Positions 16,664-27,040 are shown, counted from the stretch's first letter. The stretch is 64,000 nucleotides of DNA from Bacteroidales bacterium (GCA_020860515.1 JAJBUG010000037.1:1-64000); one strand, 5' to 3'. Translations and numbers: made by a program. The notes: a model not told the origin generated them from the letters alone.

Positions 16664-19600
16664 GTAAGAAATCAAAATATCTGGAAAGCGATTACGAGGA
16701 AGCCTTTATGGATTCACTCGAAGATAATGGGTGGATAAGAACCAATGCATTGACTTTGCCAAGAAAAGAAACAGAGGCATTATTGGAGGCAGATTTGCGT
16801 GAAAATCTTCAATCTCGTTATCCTGATTTCGCCGACAATGAGATTGACAGACTAATAGCTGGATTAAGACTGATTGATAAGGGAAAACTATACCTTACTT
16901 TGCGAGAGACATTTGTAACGTATCGGGATGGCATAACTTTTAGTCGTGACGACCAATCTTTACCAGACCTCCATGTAAAATACATTGATTTTGATAAGGT
17001 AAAGGGCAATAAATTCCGGGTAGTACAGCAGTTGACAATGATTGAAGGAAAAGAAAATCGTAGGCCTGATGTAATGCTCTACATTAATGGCATACCTGTA
17101 TGCATCATAGAATTGAAAAATCCGGCTGACCCTGATGCCGATATTTATAAGGCATGGGAGCAAATCCATAAGCGTTATCGCAGAGATATCCCATCATTGA
17201 TGAAGTATTGTGCCTTATCATGTATTTCTGATGGATCTAACACTCGGCTTGGTACCACATATTCACAATATGAGCATTATTATGCATGGAAAAAAGTCCA
17301 TAATGAGGATGTAGCAGCCAAAGGGATAGGGGAGATGCAAACTCTTATTAAAGGTGCCTACGCTCCTGGTCGACTATTGACCATTCTTCGTGATTTCGTA
17401 TATTTCCCTGATATTATAGAAAACACCGATAAAGAGGTAGAGATAGTGTGTCGGTACCCCCAGTTTTTTGCTACCGAGCGCCTTTTTACTAATGTGTTGG
17501 CTCACATGAAAATTCATAAGGGAGCTGATGGCAAGGGTGGTACTTATTTTGGCGCAACTGGTTGTGGTAAGACCTACACCATGCTTTTCTTGGCTCGACA
17601 ATTGGGTTTAAGAGCAAAGGATAAAATTGGTTCACCTACCATCTTAATTATTGTTGACCGAGAAGATTTGCAGACACAGGCATCCAAGCTCTTTTGTGAG
17701 TCAAAGGATTTCCTGTGTGATAGCAGTGTGCGCCAGATAGAAAGCCGTGAAGATTTGCGTAACGAATTATCGTTACGTAAGAGCGGAGGTATCTATATCA
17801 TCACGATTCAGAAATTCTGTGAAGAAATAGGATTTCTGAATGATCGGGCCAACATTATATGTTTCAGTGACGAGGCACATCGCACCCAGGCTAACACGGG
17901 CAGCAAGTTGAAAATTGTAGATGGTACGGCAAAGAAGTATGAGGAAGAAGCGAATATTGCAGCAAAGGATGAGAAAGTAGGTGCTTTCTTTACCTATACG
18001 TTTGCTTATTATCTGCGTGAGGCTTTCCCGAATGCAACATTTGTGGGATTCACAGGTACCCCGATTGATGAGACTATTCATGTATTTGGCAAGGTAGTAG
18101 ATAGTTATACCATGCGTCAAGCCGTAGAAGATGGCATCACCGTTGAACTCAAATATGAGCCACGTCTTGCACGCATCGAAATTGATCAGAGCCGAATCAA
18201 GGCCATAGAAGATTACTATAAGAAATGTGCTGAGGAGGGAGTAAGTCAAGAGAAGATAGAAAAGAGTAAGAAAGCTATGGCATCGCTCAATGTGATTCTT
18301 GGCGATGAAGGAAGATTAGAGCGTCTTGCCATGGACATCGTTACTCATTATGAGGCTTTTACTGCCAATTCTCCTGATGTGGTGCAAAAGGCTATGATTG
18401 TATGTTCAGATCGAAAGATCGCTTTCCGCCTTTTCAATAAGATCACAGCGTTAAGACCTGAGTGGCTTGAACCCATGCGAGTGGATGACGAGTCAAAATT
18501 TGTAACTCCTGAGGAAAAAGCAGAATTGCAAAGCTTTGAACAGTTGCCTATGATCAATCTTGTGGCCACACGTGGGGCCAATGACGATCCTGATATGTAT
18601 GCTGCCCTTGGTGGTAAGGCTCATCGTCAAATGTTGGCTGACCAATTCAAAAGGGATAAGTCGCATTTCAAAATTGCCATTGTGGTAGATATGTGGATTA
18701 CAGGATTTGATGTGCCATCACTAACTGTGCTCTATAATGATAAACCATTGCAAAAGCATACATTAATACAGACCATTTCGCGAGTCAATCGCAAATATCC
18801 AGGCAAAGAATTTGGATTGATTGTGGATTACATAGGGATCCGCGACAATATGTTGCAAGCCTTGAAGAAATATGGAGGTGACGGAGGCACATCGATTGAT
18901 GACCTGGAGGCCTCCTATGAAGTGTTTAAAACACTTCTTTAGCTGAGATTAAAGCTGATTTCAAGGATTATGATTTTAATCGTTTTTTTGATGGCTCACC
19001 AATGGATCGCCTTATGGCTTTGCGTGAGGCTTCTGAGTTTGTGTTAGCTCAGATTAACCCTGAGGGTTCCAAGAAAACGTCTTTCAAATCTTTGTTTATT
19101 GGAAAGGTACGCCGATTGAAAGCTGCCTATGATATTTGTCAGCCAGCAGGCAGATTGAACACTGATGAAAATGCATGGGCTCAGTTGTTCATGTCGGTAA
19201 GATCCCTAATCATAAAGATGACTGATAGTGGCCTCAGTGTTGAAACTATGAATAAAGAAGTAGAAGCAATGGTGAGCGGAGCCATAAGATGCACAGGGGT
19301 AGAAACGCTTCTCAATGCTCAAAGCGCTGAAGATATATTCGGTGATGCTATTATGGAGGAATTGGAGCATGTGAAAGAACCAAACACTCGATTCCAACTT
19401 TTGGTAAAGCTTTTGAAAAAGGCCATCAAAGAGTATGGTACTGTGAATAAGATCAAGGAGCAAGAGTTCTTGACCTTATTGGCTCAGGTGGTAGATGATT
19501 ATAATCATAGGGATGATTTGCAGTTTGCCAATGAGGTGGCAGAAGATACTGTAAACGCGATCGGAGAAGTGGTAGAGAAAAAAGTAAATTCTTGTATTGA

Positions 19601-19946
19601 TCGACTAAAAGAACTCTTTGCCCAATTGAAAAAAGATAGAGTAGAGTTTCGTGACCTTGGAATTACATTTGAGGAAAAGGCATTCTATGACATCTTAGTG
19701 GCAGTTCGTGATGAGCATGGATTTGAATATTCGCAAGACAAATGCATAGACTTGGCTCACAAAATCAATGAGGTCATTGCTCAGAAGAGCCTTGATGCTG
19801 ACTGGCTCAACAATAAAAACATTCGAGCCAGCCTTGACATTGCTTTGCTTGAACTGCTCTATAACAATGGCTATCCTCCAGAGTGGAGTGAAGATGTGTT
19901 CACAAAGGTAATGGCACAAGTCGAAAACTTCAAGAAGCACCAATAA
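16660..19946 (+). pseudogene. hsdR: Type I restriction endonuclease HsdR, split by one base near 18940
   Basis: The ATG overlaps the hsdS stop (ATGAG). Residues 100-160 form the nuclease core (RPDVMLY...CIIELKNP). Walker A GATGCGKT (about 304-311), the DEAH-like box SDEAHRTQ and TGTPI identify the SF2 translocase. The frame stops at TAG 18940-18942; the family sequence continues one frame over (AEIKADFKDYDF, then 19002-19946, 314 aa). Together about 1090 aa, the usual HsdR size. As it stands the protein lacks its C-terminal helical region, so restriction is probably lost unless the break is an assembly error. Confidence 0.88.
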
Positions 19947-20004
19947 GAGGTGAGAAATTTGATACCCTCAACTATGACTATGGAACAAGAGCCTTGATTT
20001 GGGA

Positions 20005-20480
20005 GAGGAAATGCACGAGTGCCGGGATCGCACATGCATTCAAAGAGGCTTGGGGTGATATAAGCACCATAGTAGTGGTCGCGTAGCTGCTTTAGGCTGG
20101 GGGGTATGGCTTGGGGCTAAAGAAAGATTATGCCCAGGGCGTGGCATCAGTTCCCAAAAGCCTTCGTTGGTCATGTGGTAAAATGGTGTAGCGAAGGCTG
20201 GATTGAATGGACTGCTCGATGGCACATGCAGACGCCATTGCGCCTCGAAGGCGCGCTTCATCTGCTCGGTGAGTGGCACGAAGCAATTGGTGATTGCGTC
20301 GCGCTCAATTTCGGCCATTACGGCGAGCAGGAGGATTGGCTTATGGGGCGCTACTGCGCCTTTATGTTTGTTGCAGTTGAGCCGCCGCATCGCAGCTATC
20401 CAATCAAATACCGAAGGGTAGTATCCCCAGTCGGGGTCTGGGTTGGCTATGGAGCCAAATCGTGGGTGGATTCTACTCAA
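20005..20480 (-). pseudogene. HNH-endonuclease relic, copy 1
   Basis: The reading frame from 20480 contains LNCNKHKGAVAPHKPILLL and FNPAFATPFYHM, the N-terminal domain seen in HNH endonucleases of the sulfur-modified-DNA-binding type. The frame slips near a C6 run (about 20093) so that a C-terminal piece, SLFECMCDPGTRA, is now out of frame. The tail is truncated, and the HNH core itself is missing. A 189-bp segment (20226-20414) recurs at 22231-22419 with about six mismatches. Nonfunctional. Confidence 0.65.
20226..20414 (+). repeat. 189-bp direct repeat, copy A
   Basis: Matches 22231-22419 in the same orientation without gaps and with about 97% identity. It encodes the HNH-relic N-terminal domain on the minus strand. 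A second short match (20014-20044 with 22187-22217) belongs to the relics' C-terminal parts. Confidence 0.85.
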
Positions 20481-20574
20481 TTCTTAAGCAACCGATTGGC
20501 ACTACATATACCCCGTCGGGGCGTTGGTAGGCGTGTGGCCCAGCTCCGATTAAGACCATCTTGAATGATGGCAT
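20473..20574 (-). pseudogene. C-terminal relic of an ATPase-like protein
   Basis: A 33-codon frame reads MPSFKMVLIGAG and HAYQRPDGVYVVPIGCLR before TAG. The end resembles the C-terminus of Bacteroidota ATP-binding proteins that close with a PDGVxVVPIxxL motif. No upstream domains remain. It overlaps the start of HNH relic copy 1 by a few bases. The family call is a pattern match only. Confidence 0.4.
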
Positions 20575-20656
20575 TTTCATTCGGAGGATTGTGGAAGATT
20601 CATTCTGTTATTTTGTATTTTTGTGGGTGTTTTTGTCTGCCTCGCACAGTGAGTGG

Positions 20657-21964
20657 TTAGTGCAGATGGTTGAGGATCCAGGAGAGGTGGTTGCGCTCGG
20701 TTTGTTCGCTGGCCCAATGCTCATTGATGGGTGTAATCAAAGATTCCTTAGGGCAAGTCAATATATTCCATACGCCATAGGAGGTGGTGGGCGGACATGT
20801 ATTGTCGTTGTAGCCCCATGTCATAAAGGTGGGGCATTTTACATGCCGAGCAAAATTCACCACATCATATAGAGCCATGGTGTGAAGCGTAGCCGGAGTA
20901 TACTCCACTTTGGAATTGCAGAAATGAGGATATCCGCCAGTGCGGCCAGGTTCGCTGTAAGCACCCATATCAGCAAGGGCAGGGTGGTTAACCACGCACT
21001 GAGTAACACGAGGGTCAAGAGCTGCGCAGACTATCGACAAGGCTCCCCCTTGGCTTCCGCCCTGCACTATGCAATTCTCACCATCCCACTCAGGCAGTGA
21101 ACATAAAAAATCTATGCAACGCACCAACCCAGCATAGACATGCCTCATGTAATATCGGTCGGGGTTCTCTATGCCATTTTCCAAATAGCCGCAATTGCGT
21201 CCATTGAAGGCATTTGAAATATCCTTAAAGGTGCTCTCTGGCAACCTTGGGTCGAGCCCATGAATTTCAATTTCAAAGCGAATCATGCCATTATCAGCAT
21301 AGTAGCGGTGACGCAAAGGCTCTTTTATAGTTTTAATTCCAGCTCCTGGTGGGCACAGCACCACTGGACATTTCTTCCCCTGCTTAGTTTCTGCTGGAAT
21401 AAAAAGATATCCATACATTGCATGGCCGTCGAGCATTTTCAATTTCACCAATTTGCAATCAAATTTATCGGTAGTATACTCAGGGGCACTCTCGATGGTA
21501 TATTTAAGTGGCAATTTGGCTTGTTCGGCAAGCACTCCATCCCAGAATTCTATGAAATCGGTAGGCTCTTGTGTCCAAGGCTCAATTTTGTCAACCGAGA
21601 AGCCAACTTTTATATGGTGCGACACATTCTGACCACCTACTTGCGTGCACAATTGCAAGTCGCGAAAACCAGGTGTCTTTCGGGAAGGAATTTTTATTAT
21701 GCCTCGCCCATCTTTTAAGGTTATGGATTTGTAATCGGTATGTTTCATCATGTCATCGGCTACCGAATACTCGCACTCGATAGTCTTTGGCATGCCATAT
21801 TGTTGGAAGATTACCTCGATTTCAGGCTCTTCACCTACCTCATAAAGCCAGTCAGCGTGGTCTGGGGTAGTCAAAAACAAACAGTCTGACCGATAAGGAT
21901 AATTCTCAGCTTTGCTAACAAAGCCTACAAATACCATTGTTAAAAATATCAATAAATCTTTCAT
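20657..21964 (-). CDS. Secreted acetyl-xylan esterase / CE7-family deacetylase
   Basis: 435 aa. A signal peptide (MKDLLIFLTMVFVGFVSKA) is followed by a beta-rich N-terminal domain and then an alpha/beta-hydrolase. The nucleophile elbow is GGSQGG; the acid is the Asp in GYNDNTCPP; the base is the His in NEHW near the C-terminus. This is the AXE1/cephalosporin-C deacetylase pattern. It would remove acetyl groups from dietary xylan or similar glycans in the periplasm. It is intact although flanked on both sides by gene relics. No polysaccharide-utilisation genes are adjacent. Confidence 0.85.
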   Translation of the reverse strand: MKDLLIFLTMVFVGFVSKAENYPYRSDCLFLTTPDHADWLYEVGEEPEIEVIFQQYGMPKTIECEYSVADDMMKHTDYKSITLKDGRGIIKIPSRKTPGFRDLQLCTQVGGQNVSHHIKVGFSVDKIEPWTQEPTDFIEFWDGVLAEQAKLPLKYTIESAPEYTTDKFDCKLVKLKMLDGHAMYGYLFIPAETKQGKKCPVVLCPPGAGIKTIKEPLRHRYYADNGMIRFEIEIHGLDPRLPESTFKDISNAFNGRNCGYLENGIENPDRYYMRHVYAGLVRCIDFLCSLPEWDGENCIVQGGSQGGALSIVCAALDPRVTQCVVNHPALADMGAYSEPGRTGGYPHFCNSKVEYTPATLHTMALYDVVNFARHVKCPTFMTWGYNDNTCPPTTSYGVWNILTCPKESLITPINEHWASEQTERNHLSWILNHLH

Positions 21965-22043
21965 TTCATTATTTCAACTAACAGGTCTTTTAATAGTGTT
22001 GTAAGGGATTATGGGAATTTTGTAACAAGAGAGTCTTGTTGTG

Positions 22044-22425
22044 TTAAGCTCGAATGAGACTTTGGGTTTTATTGATGAATCCATATGTATTGTCATCGGG
22101 ATTGGCGGCGATGGAGGCAAAGCCAGCGGCGGATTCGGGGAGGCTCTGGGGGAAGTAGGTTTCGAGCAGAGCGCGGCGGAGCAGGGCACGAGCGCCAGGG
22201 TCGCACATGCATTCAAACAGGCTGGGCTCGATGCAGGCGCCATTGCGCCTCGAAGGCGCGCTTCATCTGCTCGGTGAGTGGCACGAAGCAATTGGTGATT
22301 GCGCCACGCTCAATTTCGGCCATTACGGCGAACAGGAGGATTGGCTTATGGGGCGCTACTGCACCTTTATGCTTGTTGCAGTTGAGCCGCCGCATCGCAG
22401 CTATCCAATCAAATACCGATGCCAT
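22044..22425 (-). pseudogene. HNH-endonuclease relic, copy 2 (internal deletion)
   Basis: The frame from 22425 (MASVFDWIAAMRRLN) matches copy 1 for about 65 residues, then jumps, after RLH, to the family's C-terminal part in another frame (CIEPSLFECMCDPGARALL...ETYFPQSL, stop at 22044-22046). Compared with copy 1 about 168 bp are missing between the two blocks. The catalytic HNH core is absent. Nonfunctional. Confidence 0.65.
22231..22419 (+). repeat. 189-bp direct repeat, copy B
   Basis: Second copy of the repeat described at 20226-20414, offset by 2005 bp. The pair encloses the esterase gene, so recombination between them would delete it. Confidence 0.85.
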
Positions 22426-22427
22426 TG

Positions 22428-23490
22428 TTATTCTATCAAGGGTTTGAGGTCGATGAGAGGGGTGATTTCGGGGTCAATGGAGAATTGTAGGTAATTCTTA
22501 TGAATAAGATTCTTTTCCTCCTCTGTAAATGCCCATTTGGCAAAGGTCATAAGGCCTACGGTGTTGCGAAGCACCCAGCAAAGCCAATCGCGGTGCTTGC
22601 CTTCGCTTTTGCTGGTTTCATTCAGAATACCAGTCTTGATAGCCCACAATGATTCCCATAGCAAGGCATCAAGAATGTAGTACACCTTGTACTGTTCTTT
22701 TTTGTCTTCAATAAACTCTTCGGCCTGATACACCCATTTATCCATGGCTGAAAGGACTCCAATCAAGTCGTCCTCATCTTTGATGGCTGGGCGCTGGAAG
22801 AGCTCTCGTAGTTTTGTGTAATAATATTTTTCTGGTACGGTAGTGGGGTAGTCGGTGCGAGGAATCTTTGTCAGAGTGCGGATTTTCCGATCTTTCCATT
22901 CCTCGGGCATTGGTTCACAAGAAAATGTTATTTCTTCTTTTTTTATTGTTTTGGCCATTTCTGTGATGGCTTCTTCAAGTGGTTTGTCACCAATTTTTGA
23001 GTCAAGTTCCTCTATGATTTTTTGAGCATCTTCCTCGATGCCTTGATCTGCGAATATTTTTTTGTGCGATAACTACGGCATTCTTGAGGTTAATGGCTTT
23101 TTCGTCCCACTTCCGGTTTTTGTAGATGGTCTTGAAAAAATCGTCAAATTGGGTCTCGTCAAGGCTCTGGAGGTATTCTTCAGCACCCATCAAGAGCCAT
23201 GCATCCATGCTTATGTCTTTTAGAGCATCGTATTTTGCGTATCTCTCCTGATCATTAGTAAAGGATACTATTAATTTGCCGAAAGCATAGAGCGCATCTT
23301 CGGTTTTAAAAGCCAATGATTTGGCATCGATTTTGCCGTAAAGGTTCAATAGCTTTTCGGTGCTTTTTACAAAATATTTTAGCTCAGGCACTTTCATAAT
23401 GCCAGGTATTTTGCAGGTACTTTGTACACCATAATACACCATGGCCATGTATGCCACTTTTCTTTTTATGCTCCATCCTTCTAACTTCAT
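22428..23490 (-). pseudogene. Hypothetical protein split by a homopolymer frameshift
   Basis: Frame 1 from 23490 (MKLEGWSIKRKVAYMAMVYYG) runs to NAVVIAQK and then shifts in a run of seven T residues (23057-23063; A7 on the coding strand). Dropping one base lets it continue as IFADQGIEEDAQKI into the frame that ends at 22428, giving one protein of about 350 aa. It is soluble, helical and charged. I do not recognise the family. Same type of lesion as in hsdS. Confidence 0.55.
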
Positions 23491-23566
23491 ATCAATTCTT
23501 TTTTTGTGTTTATGTGGTTTTTGTGTTTTTATCAGCCTCGCAAAGCCACCGCTCCATGCGCTTTAT

Positions 23567-23875
23567 TTATCTCGTTCTATTTTGCAGGTATGGATCTTTG
23601 AGATGGGATCTATTGAGATGTGTTTCGAATGATGGATGCTTGGCTATCTCAAAGCCACTAAAAATATGTCGAGAATCACAAGATTTGTCATAGTAAGCAC
23701 ATAGCATAGCCGCAGCCATGGATTTGCCAAAGCGGCGACATCTTGTTACACAACTCATCTTAGAGTCGGTGCGCAGGGTATCGTTAACCTCTGCGATAAG
23801 CATGGTCTTATCTACATAATCTTTTGGCCGTGAATCCACAAATACCTCATTGCCAACATTTATAAATTGTCCCAT
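23567..23875 (-). pseudogene. N-terminal relic of an AAA-ATPase-like protein (PF09820 type)
   Basis: 102 residues: VDSRPKDYVDKTMLI matches the YVDKT motif and CRRFGKSMAAAML the RPRRFGKS Walker A of the AAA-ATPase-like family, seen intact at 31300. Here Arg-Pro has become Thr-Arg-Cys, and the frame ends soon after the FETH segment, losing Walker B and the PD-(D/E)XK end. A relic. Confidence 0.65.
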
Positions 23876-23933
23876 GATAATGTAATACTGTTTTCTGCAA
23901 ATTTACTACTTTTATTCTTAATTTCCAAATATT

Positions 23934-24752
23934 TCAGTATTCCCAATCGGGGTCTGGGTCGTCGCCGGGCTCCCATTCGTAGTCCTCAAAGCCCTCCTCA
24001 AAACCGTCGCGATAGCCCTCCTTATAACCTTGAAGATAGGCTTCGCGATTTGAACCGCGATAATCATCGGTGTACCAATTGGTCATCCAGCCCAGTCGGT
24101 AGCAGCCATCCTCATAGCCAGCATCCCAGCCATCATCGTAACCGAGTTTGTAGGGGTCGCGGCCTCGCTTCTTGGTCAGCTTAGGTGCGCCCAGCATCAC
24201 ATTATTGAAAGCCACCTCCGAAATCTCTGCTATCACAGCATCCTTGTCCTCGGCGCTGAGCGAATCGCCAGCCACATTCACCGCTATGGCATAATATTGG
24301 CCCTTGAAAAGCACTATGCCAGCATCACCGATGCCATGGCTATCATCAATGGCATGGGCAATCACCGCCTTATGTGCGCGCAGCGGCTTAGCTAAGCGGT
24401 TTTCACCATCAGTTGTATGGTTTGCTCCGATGGTTTGCATGGTTTGAGTCGCGCACCCATCGGTATTTCCGATGAGAGAGACAAGGATGCTGTCGCGCTC
24501 CTCACTCGAAATGCCAGTGCCTCGGAAGAGCCGATCAAAATACATAGCCTTTTCCAGTACCAATAAGCTGTCGCCGATTACCACCGTGTCGCGCCCATTG
24601 ACTATCATGGCTATGCTCACGCCAGCAGGAGTGTCGGCTGCACACCGCTCAAGCTGCCGCTTCATCAGGGCTGCATTATACTGTGTGATGGCACCCAGGG
24701 CTGCCATGGCCCAAACTGCCAATATGATAAATGTAAATGCCTTTTTATGCAT
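23934..24752 (-). CDS. Degenerate class A beta-lactamase-like protein with Tyr-Gly repeat tail
   Basis: 272 aa. An N-terminal hydrophobic segment (about residues 5-24) suggests secretion. Residues 42-62 (PAGVSIAMIVNG) and about 127-180 (AHKAVIAH...GDAGIVLFKGQYYAIAVNV...AEISEVAF) resemble the first and last strands of class A serine beta-lactamases, with HKTG changed to HKAV. The SxxK and SDN regions are missing. The last 75 residues are aromatic/acidic repeats of YxxGYxxG type (YKLGYDDGW, YLQGYKEGY). Enzymatic activity is unlikely; it may be a relic or a repurposed surface protein. The family call is moderate. Confidence 0.55.
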   Translation of the reverse strand: MHKKAFTFIILAVWAMAALGAITQYNAALMKRQLERCAADTPAGVSIAMIVNGRDTVVIGDSLLVLEKAMYFDRLFRGTGISSEERDSILVSLIGNTDGCATQTMQTIGANHTTDGENRLAKPLRAHKAVIAHAIDDSHGIGDAGIVLFKGQYYAIAVNVAGDSLSAEDKDAVIAEISEVAFNNVMLGAPKLTKKRGRDPYKLGYDDGWDAGYEDGCYRLGWMTNWYTDDYRGSNREAYLQGYKEGYRDGFEEGFEDYEWEPGDDPDPDWEY

Positions 24753-24813
24753 AACAGTGGGATTGCAATTTAAAATCTGTCACAAAATTACGTAAAAATT
24801 CGGAATTTTTATG

Positions 24814-24821
24814 TAATTTTG
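24814..24821 (+). promoter_or_regulatory. -7 box of the M13 peptidase gene
   Basis: TAATTTTG at 24814-24821 matches TAnnTTTG; the ATG is 66 nt downstream. The -33 box is weak. Confidence 0.45.
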
Positions 24822-24887
24822 CGGATAATTTGTAACTAACGAACCAAAGAATTATCAACAAACCATAAGAAACACAGTAATACAGTA

Positions 24888-26924
24888 ATGAAGCACTTTG
24901 TTTTTGTGGCTGCCTTGGCTGCCCTGAGCCTTACCGTCAGCGCCGAGGAGCATCTTAAGAGCCTCAACCCACAGCTCTTCGACAATTCGGTTTCACCCAA
25001 GACCGACTTTTACACCCATGTTAACCAAGGCTGGATGGATGCTAACCCCCTGACTGGCGAACATTCGAGCTACGGACAGTTCAACGTGCTCAACGATAGC
25101 GCCGAGATTCGCGTAAAGAATATTGTGCTTGGCTTGGCTGCCACCAACCCCGAGCCTGGCACCGTAGCTTACAAAGTGGCTACAATCTACGAGCTGGCCA
25201 TGGATTCTACCCGCCGCAATGCCGAGGGGGCAGCCCCAATCCAGCCTTTGCTGCAAAAGATTGAAAATGCCACACCCGAGGAAATGACTGACCTCTTCAT
25301 GTGGATGCATGGCAATTACGACAGCCCATTCATCGGCGCAGGCCCCATGGAGGATTTGGCCAACAGTAATGAATATGCCATGTACCTATCGGCCACTGGC
25401 CTGGGCATGGGCGACCGCGACTACTATCTGCTCAACGACAAGCGCAACGCCGAGGTGCGCGACGCTTACAAGAAGCTGATCGTGGCTCAGATGCGCAATG
25501 CTGGATATGGCAAGAAGGACGCTGAGCGAGTGATGAAGAATGTGATGAAGATTGAGACAGCCCTGGCCGATTCAGCTTGGACCCGCGAGCAGCGTCGCAA
25601 TATCCCCGCCATGTATAATCTCTACACCATCGATCAGCTCGGCGAATCTTTTCCCGGCATCGACTGGAAGGCATTCTTCCCAACCACTATGGGCATCGAC
25701 GCCCCGTCGACAGTGATTGTGACCGAGCCCAGCAGCGTGGCTCAAGGTACCGCCCTCCTGAGCAGCCTTACCGACCGCGAGAAGAAGGATTATTATCTGT
25801 GGGAGATTGTGTCGGGCGCATCGAATAAGCTGAGCGACAAATTTGCTGATACCAACTTCGAATACAACAAGGTGGTATCGGGAGTGCAGGAGCAGCGTCC
25901 GCGCTGGAAACGTGCGCTTGGTGCAGCCGAGGGATGCCTTGGCGAGGCCATCGGCGAACTCTATGTGGAGAAATACTTCCCCGAATCTTCCAAGGAATAT
26001 ATGATTGGCCTGGTTGAGAATCTACGCACTGCCCTTGGCAAGCATATCATTCAGCTGCCTTGGATGAGCCCCGAAACTAAGCTGAACGCTATCAAAAAGC
26101 TCCAAGCATTCACCGTGAAAATTGGATACCCCGACAAGTGGAAGGATTACTCGACCATGGAGGTTGACCCCAAGCTTTCATATTTTGAGAATATGCACAA
26201 TGTGGCTATGTGGTGGCAGGCTGATGAATACAGCAAGTGGGGCAAGCCTGTGGATAAGACCGAATGGGGCATGACTCCGCAGACTGTAAATGCCTACTAC
26301 AATCCTCTGGCCAACGAAATCGTGTTCCCGGCAGCCATCCTGCAGGCACCTTTCTATGATCCTGAGGCAAGCGATGCTGAGAATTATGGCGGCATCGGCG
26401 TGGTAATTGGCCATGAGATGAGCCATGGATTCGACGACCAAGGCCGTAATTTTGATGCTAACGGCAACATGGTGGATTGGTGGACCCCCGAGGATTCTGA
26501 GGCTTTCGAGGCTTTGGCTCAGGGGTTGGTTGACCAGTTCGACGCCGTGGAGATTCTCCCTGGCCTAATGGCCAATGGCGCTTACACCCTGGGCGAGAAC
26601 ATAGGCGATCAGGGCGGTCTGCGCGTGGCTATGACAGCCTTCCTCGATTCGCAGAAGGCCAAGGGCGTGGACATCACAGCACCCGAAGCCTTGATTGATG
26701 GATTCTCGCCGCTGCAGGTGTTCTACCTCAACTACGCCAACCTGTGGGCTACTAACCAGCGCGACGAGTTCAAGCGCCAAATCACCCAGAGCGATGTGCA
26801 CTCGCTGGGCATCAACCGCGTGAATGTTACGCTGCGCAACTTGGCACCCTTCTTCGAGGCATTCTCGATCACCGAAGGCGATCCAATGTTCCGCCCCGAA
26901 TCAGAGCGCGTAGTAATTTGGTAA
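24888..26924 (+). CDS. pepO: M13-family zinc metallopeptidase (neprilysin/PepO-like)
   Basis: 678 aa with a cleavable signal peptide (MKHFVFVAALAALSLTVSA). The zinc site is HEMSH (His509, Glu510, His513), and the third ligand lies in GENIGD (Glu570, Asp574). NAYYNP and NEIVFPAAILQ precede it as in other M13 enzymes. It cleaves oligopeptides in the periplasm or at the surface. The usual C-terminal CxxW is replaced by RVVIW, common in bacterial members. The last codons lie inside a 56-bp tandem duplication. Confidence 0.93.
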   Translation: MKHFVFVAALAALSLTVSAEEHLKSLNPQLFDNSVSPKTDFYTHVNQGWMDANPLTGEHSSYGQFNVLNDSAEIRVKNIVLGLAATNPEPGTVAYKVATIYELAMDSTRRNAEGAAPIQPLLQKIENATPEEMTDLFMWMHGNYDSPFIGAGPMEDLANSNEYAMYLSATGLGMGDRDYYLLNDKRNAEVRDAYKKLIVAQMRNAGYGKKDAERVMKNVMKIETALADSAWTREQRRNIPAMYNLYTIDQLGESFPGIDWKAFFPTTMGIDAPSTVIVTEPSSVAQGTALLSSLTDREKKDYYLWEIVSGASNKLSDKFADTNFEYNKVVSGVQEQRPRWKRALGAAEGCLGEAIGELYVEKYFPESSKEYMIGLVENLRTALGKHIIQLPWMSPETKLNAIKKLQAFTVKIGYPDKWKDYSTMEVDPKLSYFENMHNVAMWWQADEYSKWGKPVDKTEWGMTPQTVNAYYNPLANEIVFPAAILQAPFYDPEASDAENYGGIGVVIGHEMSHGFDDQGRNFDANGNMVDWWTPEDSEAFEALAQGLVDQFDAVEILPGLMANGAYTLGENIGDQGGLRVAMTAFLDSQKAKGVDITAPEALIDGFSPLQVFYLNYANLWATNQRDEFKRQITQSDVHSLGINRVNVTLRNLAPFFEAFSITEGDPMFRPESERVVIW

Positions 26925-27020
26925 AGGTCGAAGACCTTTCATAAGGATAACCCCACGATGAAGGCGCAGTAATTTGGTAAAGGTCGAAGACCTTTCATAA
27001 GGATAACCCCACGATGAAGC
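26912..27020 (+). repeat. 56-bp tandem duplication over the peptidase stop codon
   Basis: The segment beginning AGTAATTTGGTAAAGG at 26912 starts again at 26968, with identical sequence through ACGATGAAG. The first copy supplies the stop codon of the M13 gene; the second carries a silent remnant of the same C-terminal codons. Confidence 0.85.
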
Positions 27021-27040
27021 GTAGCGAAATCGTGGGGTTA
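26923..27040 (+). repeat. Two-hairpin dispersed element, copy 1 (also terminator)
   Basis: Hairpin I is AAAGGTC-gaa-GACCTTT (26923-26939, duplicated at about 26979). Hairpin II is TAACCCCACGAT (27004-27015) with ATCGTGGGGTTA (27029-27040), 12 bp. The linker is CATAAGGA. The same composite occurs after the DUF3127 gene (28588-28647). The position right after a stop codon suits a terminator or REP-like element. Between 27041 and 27302 I see no gene, only an A/T-rich leader of rpmB. Confidence 0.65.

Noticed and set aside
20130..20564. Plus-strand 144-codon frame
   Set aside because: It runs antisense to the HNH relic and only mirrors its codon pattern.
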